Source of the DNA: Streptomyces koelreuteriae
Lineage (GTDB): Bacteria > Actinomycetota > Actinomycetes > Streptomycetales > Streptomycetaceae
DNA length: 64,000 bases
NCBI RefSeq assembly: GCF_018604545.1
Contig: NZ_CP075896.1
Span: 2,976,001 to 3,040,000, forward strand
Reading direction: 5' to 3'
In this document: positions 8,353 through 15,758 of the stretch, one piece after another
Layout: each line of letters opens with the position of its first letter
Numbering within the stretch: the first letter of the stretch is position 1
The notes under the pieces: model-generated
Told to the model about the DNA's origin: nothing
The model's database searches: none
The model's input: only the letters and a program-made list of their open reading frames with translations
Position numbers and translations under genes: made by a program

Positions 8353-8601
8353 TCTGTGCGCGGCCAACTGCCAGGCGATACAGACGTGTTGGATATTTTC
8401 CGGTGACCTCTTGCGGCCCACAAGGCAGACGTGTAACACTCTTTCGCGAGGCAGTCTGCCCACTTCCAGGAGCCTTCGCACTGCCATCGCGTCGCCGTCG
8501 AGCGGCGCTTTTTTGTTTTCCGGGTTCCGCTTCCGCACCACCCCGCTTCCCGGTTCTCCCGTTTCCCCGCATCTCCTTGTCTCCCGAAGGTGAGGCGACC
8601 A
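8353..8601. other. Non-coding leader region before the zinc-knuckle/HTH gene pair
   Basis: No gene is visible here. The segment contains CAGACGTGT twice as a direct repeat (8381-8389 and 8426-8434). It also has an inverted repeat GGCAGAC/GTCTGCC (8424-8430 and 8454-8460) and a T-rich stretch CTTTTTTGTTTTCC near 8508. It probably carries the promoter of the gene at 8602. The function of the repeats is unknown. Confidence 0.4.
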
Positions 8602-9294
8602 GTGACCATGGCCGACCCGACCCCCTCGCAGCCCCTCCCGGAGCGGTGCGCGTCGAACCGCTGCCGCCGTGCGGCCCGCTCCGAAGGGCTGCGGCGCAGG
8701 ACCGCCGCGCCCGGCGCCCGGCTCTGCGGCCCCTGCGCACGCGCCCTCGCGGCCGATCTGACCGCCCTGCCCGCGCTCCACCACGAGAGCGAGCAGCGGC
8801 TCGTACTCCCCGCGCGGCAGGGGGGCCTCGCCCGGGTCACCGGCCACCGGCCGGACGCGCCGCCCGTGAGCGACGCGGCGCTGGACGCCCGGCACGACGC
8901 CGTCGTACGGCTGGCCTCCTGGGCCCGGCTCGTCCTAGACGAGGACCCGGCCGCCGGGGCACCGCCGGAGCGGACCGTGCCGGACCTGGCCGCCTTCCTC
9001 GGCCGGCACATCGGCTTCCTGACCGCCCACCCCGCCGCGGGCGCGGCGGCCGACGAGATCGCCCGCACCGCCACCGCCCTGCGGCGCCTCGTCGCGCCGC
9101 CCAAGCCCGACCTCGTACCGCTCGGCCGGTGCGTGGAGCCGGACTGCGACGCGGAGGTGTCGCTCCCCGGGCGCGGCGGCGACGAGCTGGTGCTGCGCGG
9201 GCCGATGTGCGGCGCGGGGCATGTGCTCACGCCACGCCAGTGGCTGCTGATGAACCATCGTCAATCGACGCTCGAGACCAAGGAGTCGGCATGA
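8602..9294 (+). CDS. Uncharacterised actinobacterial protein with two putative zinc knuckles
   Basis: The protein has 230 residues from the GTG at 8602, which has AAGGTGAGG at a good distance. I do not recognise an enzymatic family. Near the N-terminus CASNRC and, about 20 residues on, CGPC form a possible four-Cys site. Near the C-terminus GRCVEPDCDAEV and GPMCGAGH form a Cys-Cys-Cys-His site. The middle is helical and rich in Ala and Arg. Its stop overlaps the start of a 65-residue HTH protein (ATGA), so the two likely work together. Similar two-gene cassettes are, to my recollection, scattered in Streptomyces genomes. Whether it is part of the pathway or a passenger is open. Confidence 0.65.
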   Translation: MTMADPTPSQPLPERCASNRCRRAARSEGLRRRTAAPGARLCGPCARALAADLTALPALHHESEQRLVLPARQGGLARVTGHRPDAPPVSDAALDARHDAVVRLASWARLVLDEDPAAGAPPERTVPDLAAFLGRHIGFLTAHPAAGAAADEIARTATALRRLVAPPKPDLVPLGRCVEPDCDAEVSLPGRGGDELVLRGPMCGAGHVLTPRQWLLMNHRQSTLETKESA

Positions 9295-9488
9295 ACGACG
9301 ACCTGCGCGCCCCGCGCGGCAAACGCGTCCCCACCTCGCTCGCCGCCCTCGCCCTCGGCGTCCGCGAGGGCACGATCCGCCAGTGGGCCCGGCGCGGCAA
9401 GATCACCCGGTACGGGACCAAACGCCAGGCCCTGTACGACCTGAACGAGCTCGCCGCGCTCGCGGCGGCCGGGGAGAGCGGAGCGTAA
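9291..9488 (+). CDS. Small MerR/excisionase-like helix-turn-helix protein
   Basis: This 65-residue protein consists almost only of a winged-helix DNA-binding fold: TSLAALALGVREGTIRQW, then RGKITRYGTKRQALYDLNEL. This follows the pattern of MerR N-terminal and excisionase-type domains, where an Arg-Gly turn and a final DLxEL helix are typical. It has no effector domain. Its start overlaps the stop of the zinc-knuckle gene, implying coupled translation and probably a complex. A regulator of the downstream operon, or a remnant of a mobile cassette, are both possible. Confidence 0.75.
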   Translation: MNDDLRAPRGKRVPTSLAALALGVREGTIRQWARRGKITRYGTKRQALYDLNELAALAAAGESGA

Positions 9489-9632
9489 CTCCCCCCGAAG
9501 CCCCGCCCCCGACCCCAGCCCCACCCCTAGAGACCTCCCCCACAGCACCCCCACCACCGTTCGGCCATCGCCGCGCGGCCCTTCGGCATGCCCGAAAACG
9601 GGCCGCCGCACAGCTCTTGAGGAGAGACAGCC

Positions 9633-11306
9633 ATGGAGACGCACGGCACATCGCAGTGGCAGCAGCACTGGCAGGACCGGCGCGACCCCTTCGTCGAGGA
9701 GTGCTTCCGGGCCCGCGAGAACCTGCTCGCCGATCTGAAGGACCCCGCCACCGCCCAGGCCCGTGTCCTCGACGACCTCATCGACATCGGCACCGCCTCG
9801 CTGCACTGGAAGGAGCAGGGGTACGACGCCGTCGCCGCCGACCCGGGCACCTTCCGGGCGGTGCTGCCGATCATGCGCTACAACGACTTCGTCGAGCAGA
9901 TCGACCGGGAGACCCGCACCAAGGGCGGCATCCTGTCGTGCAGCCCCGTACTGCGCTGGCTCAAGACCAGCGGGACGACCGGCACCCCCAAGCGCGTCCC
10001 GTACACCCTGCACTGGCTGCTCAAGTACCGCATCCCCGCGATGAAGGCGATGTGGGGCACCTATCTGGAGCACCACCCCGAGATCCTCGCCCACCCCTGG
10101 GCCACCCTCGACACCCAGACCGTCCGCGAGGACGTGTACGACTTCGTGCACGGCGTCGAGCACCAGGCGATCAGCAACCGGCATCCGCAGATCAACAGCC
10201 GGGACTGGAACCCGCCGTGGTACGAGTCGCCGTGGTTCGGCCCCGACACGCCCACCAGCCACGCCGGGCGGATGTACCACCGGGTACGGCACCTCGTCGG
10301 CAAGGACCTGCACTACATCTCGGCGATCAACCCCAGCACGCTCGTCTCGCTGCGCGATCTGATCGCCGAGCACGGCGCCGAGCTGGTGCGCGACCTCAGA
10401 GAGGGCACCCTGCAGGGCAAGCCGTGCACCGAGCCCGACGAGAAGGCCGCGCAGCACCTGGAACGGGTGCTGGCCAAGGGCGAGTTCAGCCTCGTCGACC
10501 TATGGCCGTCGCTGACGCTGTACAGCTGCTGGCTGTCGGCCTCCGCCGAGCTGTACCGGCCGCGCCTGGACGCCGTACTGCCCGGTGTCGCCAAGCTGCC
10601 GTTCATGAGCTGCGGGACCGAGGGCGTCACCACCATCCCCGTGGACGACACCCTGGAGAGCCAGCCGCTCGCCGTCAGCCAGGCCTACTTCGAGTTCGTC
10701 CCCGCCGACGTACCGCTCGGCGCGCTCCTCGACGCCGGCGAGAAGGTTCCGACGCTGCTGTACGACGAGGTCGAGGCGGGCCGCGACTACCACCTGATCA
10801 TGTCCCAGGGGAACGGCCTCTACCGGCTGTGGACCGGTGACATCTACCGCGTGGACCGGATCGTGGACGGCACCCCCTGGGTCCACTTCACCCACCGCGA
10901 CGGCGTCTTCCACTCCTTCACCGGCGAGAAGATCACCGAGGGCCAGGTCACCCAGGCCATCCGGCAGGGCCTCGAAGGCAGCGGGCTCGACACCGGGCTG
11001 TACATGTGCGGGCCGCGCTGGGACGAGCCGCCGTCCTACACCGTCGTCGTCGAGGTACCGGAACCCGGGGCGGACCTCGACGAGGTGCTGTCCGCCGCGA
11101 TCGACCGCGAACTGTCGATCATCAACATCGAGTACGCCTCGAAGCGGGACAGCGGACGGCTCTCCGCGCTCCGGGTGCGGACCGTGGCGCAGGGCGCGAT
11201 CGCCGCGTACGTCGAGTCGCGGCGGCAGCGGGGCAACGCCACTCAGTACAAGTACAAGCCGTTCCAGAAGGACATCGACTTCGTCGACGCGATCCTCGCC
11301 GACTGA
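9633..11306 (+). CDS. GH3-family acyl-adenylating amide synthetase
   Basis: This 557-residue protein of the GH3 family (pfam03321) is related to the plant enzymes that adenylate jasmonate, indole-acetate or benzoates and join them to amino acids. The ATP-loop LKTSGTTGTPKRVPYT sits near residue 110. The family block SCGTEGVTTIP is in the middle, and YRLWTGDIYRVD with HSFTGEKITEGQV marks the hinge and C-terminal domain. GGAGAG lies upstream of the ATG. In this cluster it is one of the likely amide- or ester-forming enzymes, together with the ATP-grasp ligase at 21466 and the condensation-like protein at 14353. It starts a tightly packed operon to 15603. Substrates are unknown. Confidence 0.9.
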   Translation: METHGTSQWQQHWQDRRDPFVEECFRARENLLADLKDPATAQARVLDDLIDIGTASLHWKEQGYDAVAADPGTFRAVLPIMRYNDFVEQIDRETRTKGGILSCSPVLRWLKTSGTTGTPKRVPYTLHWLLKYRIPAMKAMWGTYLEHHPEILAHPWATLDTQTVREDVYDFVHGVEHQAISNRHPQINSRDWNPPWYESPWFGPDTPTSHAGRMYHRVRHLVGKDLHYISAINPSTLVSLRDLIAEHGAELVRDLREGTLQGKPCTEPDEKAAQHLERVLAKGEFSLVDLWPSLTLYSCWLSASAELYRPRLDAVLPGVAKLPFMSCGTEGVTTIPVDDTLESQPLAVSQAYFEFVPADVPLGALLDAGEKVPTLLYDEVEAGRDYHLIMSQGNGLYRLWTGDIYRVDRIVDGTPWVHFTHRDGVFHSFTGEKITEGQVTQAIRQGLEGSGLDTGLYMCGPRWDEPPSYTVVVEVPEPGADLDEVLSAAIDRELSIINIEYASKRDSGRLSALRVRTVAQGAIAAYVESRRQRGNATQYKYKPFQKDIDFVDAILAD

Positions 11307-11353
11307 ACACGTCCGCCCCTCATCCACCGAGTACCGATCAAGGAGAGTTGACC

Positions 11354-12235
11354 ATGCTGGAGACCCTCAGGCCCCCGCAGAACACCCGCCGCGAGATCAT
11401 CGACCTGCCCTGCGGCGACACCCGGCTCGCCCTGCACCTGTGGCGGCCGGAGCAGATCAAGGGAGCGGTCTTCTACTTCCACGGGCTGCAGAGCCACGCC
11501 GGGTGGCTGTGGGAAGTGGGACCGCAGTTCGCCGACAACGACATCGCGTTCTTCGTCCTCGACCGGCGCGGCAGCGGTATCAGCCCCGGGCCGCGGCACG
11601 AGATACCGGACGCCGACACCGTCCTCGACGACTACGCGAAGGCCGTCGCGTTCGTCCGGGACATGATCGGCGAGACCGTGCCGCTGTCCCTGTTCGGGCA
11701 CTGCCTCGGCGGCTCCTTCCTGGCGGCCCTGATGTCCTACGAGGGGTTCACCACCTCGTACGACGCGGCCGTGTTCTGCTCGTCCTGGCTCGGCCGGATG
11801 CACGCGACCCTCGACCCGGAGGCACGCGAGGCCGTCGCGGCGAGCCGGAGCGAGGAGCTGTGGGACGCGGGGCTCAAGGCCGGCGACTTCACCGACGAGG
11901 TCAAGTACCAGCACTTCATCGACCACGACGACCTGGCGGTACGGCAGTTGACGCGGCGGTCGCGGGCCGTGTTGCTGGAACTGGAGCAGCGGTATCTGAC
12001 GCGCGGGCGTCTGAGCCCGACGGTCCCCGCCGCGACCTTCGTCTCCGGGATGACCGACCCGATCGTGGACCTCGACGCCGCGCACTCCGTCTTCCAGGAC
12101 CTGGTCTCCGGGCGCGGCTCGATCATGAAGTTCCCCACCGACAAGCACTACCTCTTCTACACCGACGTCAGCGCCGACCTGGTCGACTGGACGTCGACGT
12201 ACACCCTGCTCCAGGGGGTGAACCGTGGCGCCTGA
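11354..12235 (+). CDS. Alpha/beta hydrolase with cysteine nucleophile
   Basis: This 293-residue alpha/beta hydrolase resembles the serine aminopeptidase / monoglyceride lipase group. The oxyanion region is YFHGLQSHAG. The nucleophile elbow reads FGHCLGGS, with Cys117 where Ser is normal. The acid is probably Asp235 in GMTDPI and the base His265 in TDKHYLF, giving a Cys-Asp-His triad. AGGAGAG precedes the ATG. It overlaps the next gene by eleven bases. Cys-type members include dienelactone hydrolases and some acyl-transfer thioesterases, so it may open or close a lactone or transfer an acyl group made by the GH3 enzyme just upstream. The reaction is inference. Confidence 0.88.
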   Translation: MLETLRPPQNTRREIIDLPCGDTRLALHLWRPEQIKGAVFYFHGLQSHAGWLWEVGPQFADNDIAFFVLDRRGSGISPGPRHEIPDADTVLDDYAKAVAFVRDMIGETVPLSLFGHCLGGSFLAALMSYEGFTTSYDAAVFCSSWLGRMHATLDPEAREAVAASRSEELWDAGLKAGDFTDEVKYQHFIDHDDLAVRQLTRRSRAVLLELEQRYLTRGRLSPTVPAATFVSGMTDPIVDLDAAHSVFQDLVSGRGSIMKFPTDKHYLFYTDVSADLVDWTSTYTLLQGVNRGA

Positions 12236-13370
12236 CGCCGGGAGGTCCGGGCGGGCGCGGCTGTACCACGTCGAGTTGCCCATGCGGACACCGTTCGACC
12301 ATCCGGCCGCCCGGCGGCGGACGTCCGACAGCCTGGTCCTGAGGCTCTCGGCCGACGGCGTGGACGGCATCGGCGAGTGCGCGCCCCGGTCGTACGTCAC
12401 CGGGGAGACCACCGCGAGTGTGCGCACCGCGCTCGAACAGGTCGACTTCGAGGCCCTGTTCGCGCTGCTGACCGGCCGGGATCCGCACGAGCTGCTGGAG
12501 CTGCTGCACCGGGACGGCTTCGCGCGGACCTTCGGGATCGACGGCGGCAACAACCTGCTCTGCCTGCTGGAGACGGCGGTCCTCGACTGGCTGGGGCGCC
12601 GGACGGGGCTGGGCGCGCGGGAGCTGCTGCCGGGCGAGGCCGACGAGGAGCGGCGGTCGCTGCCCGTCTCGCAGGTGCTCGATCTCAGCCTGGACGCCGA
12701 GGAGTTCCTCGCCACCCGAGGGCCCTTCCACTTCGTGAAGATCAAGGCGTCGGACGACATCGAGCACGACGCCCGTACCGTCCGGACGATCCGCGACAAG
12801 ATCGGCGACGACGTACCGGTCATGGTCGACGCCAACATGTGCTGGACGCCCGAGAACTCGGTCGGCCACGCCCACCGGCTGCGCGAGGCCGGCGTCGACT
12901 ATGTGGAGGAACCGCTGCCCAAGGGCTCCTGGGAGGCGCTGCGCGCGCTGCGCCAGGACGGCGGGCTGCGGATCATGCTGGACGAGTCGGTGTGCACGGC
13001 CCAGGACGCCCGTACGGCGGTCGAGTCCGGGGCCTGCGACGCGTTCAACATCCGGGTGTCGAAGAACGGGGGGCCGCTGCCGGCCGCCGGGCTCGTCGCC
13101 TACGCCCGGGAGAACGGCGTCCGCTTCCAGTTCGGGGTCCAGGTCGCCGAGGTGGGCCCGCTCATCAACTCCGGCCGGGCCCTGGCCTTCGGCCACCCGG
13201 ACGCGCTCACCGTCGAGGCCGGGCAGTCCGACCGCTTCTTCCCCGAGATGATCGTCGCCCCGCCCCCGGCCGTCGACCGCCACACCAACACGCTGGCACC
13301 GGCGGACGGCCCCGGCTGGGGCATGGACCTCGCCGCGAACGCGGAGCGCTGGGCCGTACGGGATTTCTGA
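12225..13370 (+). CDS. Enolase-superfamily enzyme, muconate-lactonizing/epimerase type
   Basis: The protein has 381 residues from a GTG that overlaps the previous stop. The capping domain is followed by a TIM barrel with all the catalytic elements of the muconate-lactonizing subgroup. These are the KxK in FVKIKAS, metal ligands Asp in MVDANMCW, Glu in YVEEPLP and Asp in IMLDESV, and the second-face Lys in RVSKNGG. The enzyme therefore abstracts a proton alpha to a carboxylate: cycloisomerisation, epimerisation of an amino acid or dipeptide, or dehydration are the known outcomes. A dipeptide or N-acyl amino acid epimerase role would suit a pathway with amide ligases. That is inference. Confidence 0.9.
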   Translation: MAPDAGRSGRARLYHVELPMRTPFDHPAARRRTSDSLVLRLSADGVDGIGECAPRSYVTGETTASVRTALEQVDFEALFALLTGRDPHELLELLHRDGFARTFGIDGGNNLLCLLETAVLDWLGRRTGLGARELLPGEADEERRSLPVSQVLDLSLDAEEFLATRGPFHFVKIKASDDIEHDARTVRTIRDKIGDDVPVMVDANMCWTPENSVGHAHRLREAGVDYVEEPLPKGSWEALRALRQDGGLRIMLDESVCTAQDARTAVESGACDAFNIRVSKNGGPLPAAGLVAYARENGVRFQFGVQVAEVGPLINSGRALAFGHPDALTVEAGQSDRFFPEMIVAPPPAVDRHTNTLAPADGPGWGMDLAANAERWAVRDF

Positions 13371-13468
13371 CCCGGCCCTGCCCACGCGCACCCCACCGAC
13401 GCACAGCACCGACGCACTTCACCGAAGCACATCACCCACCACACCCATGCCCGAAAGGCGGGACCGTC

Positions 13469-14356
13469 ATGACCGTACTGTTCGAATGCACCTACCGGGG
13501 TGGCCGTTACTTCGGCCTCGGACTGCCCAAGTCCGACGAGCCGTTGAGCCTCACTCCGCTCACCGACCGGAACCTGGGGAAGCTGCTCACCGAGGGCGGT
13601 GACGTCGCCGTGCTCCTCGCCGCCTCCGAGACCGTGACCGTTCCCGTGAGCGAACTCGACACCGTGTCCTTCCGCCCGCCGCTGCTGCCCGACCACCTCG
13701 GTGACGCGGTCGTCGGCGGCTTCATGCAGACCCACAACGTCAAGGTGGACGCGGACACCCCGTCCCAGCCGAACTGGTTCCTCAAGGGCCTCGGCGATGT
13801 GCTGCGGACCTCCGGTCAGGACCTGCGCGCGCCGGCCGGGTCCGTCGCGCTGACCGAGGAGGCGGAGGTCGTCCTCGTCTACGTCACCGACGCGGACGGC
13901 ATGCCCCGCTACGTCGGCTACACCTTCGGCAACGACCTCACCGACATCGGCCGCTTCCGCCGCCACCGCGGGCACCTCTCGTACGCCAAGCTGTGCGACG
14001 CGGGCGTGGCGCCCTGGCTCTTCCTCGACGAACCGCCGCGCCAGGTCACCGGGCACGTCACGATCGAGCGGGACGGCGAGCCGGCCTGGCGGGGCGAGTT
14101 CACCACCGGCACCAAGGCCCTGCACTACGGGCTCGACGACATCATGTCGGAGCTGTTCTCCTACGATGCCCTGCTCGCCCCCGGCCGGGTGCACTACGTC
14201 TACATCGGCGCCGACCGCAGCAGCTTCCACGACGGCTTCCGGATGACCGACCGCGACCGCGTCACCCTGGACTTCGCGAGCCACGGGGTCACCCTGTCGA
14301 ACACCGTTCGATGTGCGTCGCCGATGCTCGCGGCCGCCGCGCGCGAGGGATCGTGA
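13469..14356 (+). CDS. Fumarylacetoacetate hydrolase-fold protein (divergent)
   Basis: This 295-residue protein has the C-terminal fold of the FAH superfamily. NWFLKGLGDVLRTSGQDLRAP resembles the substrate loop (its core is WFLKGLGDVL), TEEAEVVLVY gives the Glu-x-Glu metal ligands, and YTFGNDLTDIGRF supplies the third ligand. Overall similarity is closer to the GguC-like group than to true FAH. Family members hydrolyse, hydrate or decarboxylate beta-diketo or 2-keto acids using Mg2+. It sits between the enolase-superfamily gene and the condensation-like gene, with its stop overlapping the next GTG start (GTGA). It may act on the same oxo-acid intermediate as the enolase-type enzyme. Confidence 0.75.
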   Translation: MTVLFECTYRGGRYFGLGLPKSDEPLSLTPLTDRNLGKLLTEGGDVAVLLAASETVTVPVSELDTVSFRPPLLPDHLGDAVVGGFMQTHNVKVDADTPSQPNWFLKGLGDVLRTSGQDLRAPAGSVALTEEAEVVLVYVTDADGMPRYVGYTFGNDLTDIGRFRRHRGHLSYAKLCDAGVAPWLFLDEPPRQVTGHVTIERDGEPAWRGEFTTGTKALHYGLDDIMSELFSYDALLAPGRVHYVYIGADRSSFHDGFRMTDRDRVTLDFASHGVTLSNTVRCASPMLAAAAREGS

Positions 14357-15603
14357 GCGGCGGTGAGCGGGGGCGCGCGCAGGCCGGCAGGCCGGGTACG
14401 CCGGTCGGCGGGGTGCGCAGGCTCGGTGACACGGAGGCGACGTTCGCGTACACCCATGCGCTGATGCGCGGCAGGGGCGGCCTCACCACCTCCTTCACCG
14501 TGAACGGCGTGTTCTCGCCGGAGCGGGTGGAGGCGGCCGTGGAGCTGTGGCTGCGGCGGCTGCCGCTGCTTTCGCTGCGGATCGAGGACACCGGGTCCGG
14601 GGGGCTGTGGTTCCGGCGGGGGGAGCCCGGGCCGCCGTCGGGTGAGCGGCTGTGGGGGCTGCGGGTCGGGCGGGCTTCGGAGGGCGCGACGCGTTTCTCC
14701 CTGAGCCTGCACCCCGCGATCTGCGACGGCCACTCCGTCGGGCGTCTCGTACGGCCGCTGCTGGACGCCCTGTTCGGCGTGCCGGGTGCCGGAGCCGAGG
14801 AGGAGCTGCCGCCGGACACCGACGAGCTGACGTACGAGAGCGGCGGGGTGTGCGGGGTGTGCGCGCCGGGGCCGGCGCGGCGGGCGATGTCGTCGTACGG
14901 AGGAGGAGCGGGCGCGGGGCCGGGGCGTGGGCGGTGGACCGGGGTGGTGCGTGAGGGCGGTGAGGGTGTGACCCTCGCCCTCGGTGCGTACGAGACCCGG
15001 CGGCTGCGGGACTGGTGCGGGGCGCGGCGGTTGACGGTCAGCGGGTTCCTCGCGACCGTGCTGGCCGACGCGTTCGCCCGGGAGAGCGGCCGCCGGGAGG
15101 TCACGGTCGCCAGGGCGGTGTCGCTGCGCCGGCGTTATGCCGAGCGGGCGCTGATCAGCGAGCCCGGGTGTGTGCTGGGCGTGGTGCGGGCGCGGCTGCG
15201 GGCGGGCGGCGCCGGTCGTGAAGCGGTGGGTGCGGGGGGCGACCTCGTGGGCCGGGCGCGGGGCCATGCGGAGGTGCTGTGCTCGGCCGGGCGGGAGTGG
15301 CGTCCGGAGCGGCGGGCGCACACCGCGATCCGCCGGGCCGTGGAACGGGAGGCGGCGGGGGGCGCGGGGCCGGAGCTGCGGGTGACCGACGCCGGTTCGG
15401 TGGACACCGTGCTCGGGCCGCACGCGGGGCGGGTCACGGGGCTGCGGACCGTGGTGGCCCGGGGCGACGGGGCGCTCGACGGGGCGCTGCATCTGTCGAC
15501 CTTCAAGGGGGCGTTGACGGTGGGGCTGGCCGTCGGCGGGCCCTGGGCGGCGGTGGCCGAGCGGGAGTTGAGCGACGCCATGCTTTTGCTCCACCGCAGG
15601 TGA
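14353..15603 (+). CDS. Stand-alone condensation/acyltransferase-like protein lacking the catalytic His
   Basis: The protein has 416 residues from a GTG overlapping the previous stop. Layout and motifs are those of the chloramphenicol-acetyltransferase/condensation fold (PapA5-like free-standing acyltransferases). The active-site motif, which should be HHxxxDG, reads LHPAICDGHS, so the second, catalytic His is Pro121 while Asp125-Gly126 remain. The second half contains the expected LTVSGFLATVLADAF helix and RYAERALISEPGCVLGVV. It is the last gene of the 9633-15603 operon. The loss of the base suggests a scaffold, a non-acyl-transfer reaction or substrate-assisted chemistry. Family membership is fairly secure, function is not. 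Confidence 0.72.
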   Translation: MSGGERGRAQAGRPGTPVGGVRRLGDTEATFAYTHALMRGRGGLTTSFTVNGVFSPERVEAAVELWLRRLPLLSLRIEDTGSGGLWFRRGEPGPPSGERLWGLRVGRASEGATRFSLSLHPAICDGHSVGRLVRPLLDALFGVPGAGAEEELPPDTDELTYESGGVCGVCAPGPARRAMSSYGGGAGAGPGRGRWTGVVREGGEGVTLALGAYETRRLRDWCGARRLTVSGFLATVLADAFARESGRREVTVARAVSLRRRYAERALISEPGCVLGVVRARLRAGGAGREAVGAGGDLVGRARGHAEVLCSAGREWRPERRAHTAIRRAVEREAAGGAGPELRVTDAGSVDTVLGPHAGRVTGLRTVVARGDGALDGALHLSTFKGALTVGLAVGGPWAAVAERELSDAMLLLHRR

Positions 15604-15661
15604 GAGCCCTGCGGGAGTGCGGACTCCTCAAAGTCGTAGCTGGAGATGGTCCCCTCGATTG

Positions 15662-15687
15662 AAAACAAAGAGTTCGTTCTCTATTTT
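15662..15687. promoter_or_regulatory. Putative ARE operator (site B) upstream of the IS701-like gene
   Basis: The sequence is AAAACAAAGAG then TTCGTT then CTCTATTTT, seven of nine arm positions being symmetric. Read on the other strand it matches site A at 4167 almost base for base: AAAATAGAG, six bases, CTCTTTGTTTT against CTTTTTGTTT. It lies 71 bases upstream of the ATG at 15759, in the promoter of the longest operon in the cluster (15759-24486). This is a probable second target of the butyrolactone receptor encoded at 4217. Confidence 0.75.
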
Positions 15688-15758
15688 TTGAGGGCGGGCT
15701 TCGTTCGAACCGGCGGGGGCCCGCCCAGTGCGACCGGTCCAGAGGAAGGGGACGCGTC

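Noticed and set aside
8424..8460. GGCAGAC/GTCTGCC inverted repeat as a terminator
   Set aside because: A 7-bp stem with a 23-base loop is too weak beside the 21-bp hairpin just upstream. It is kept only as part of the leader description.
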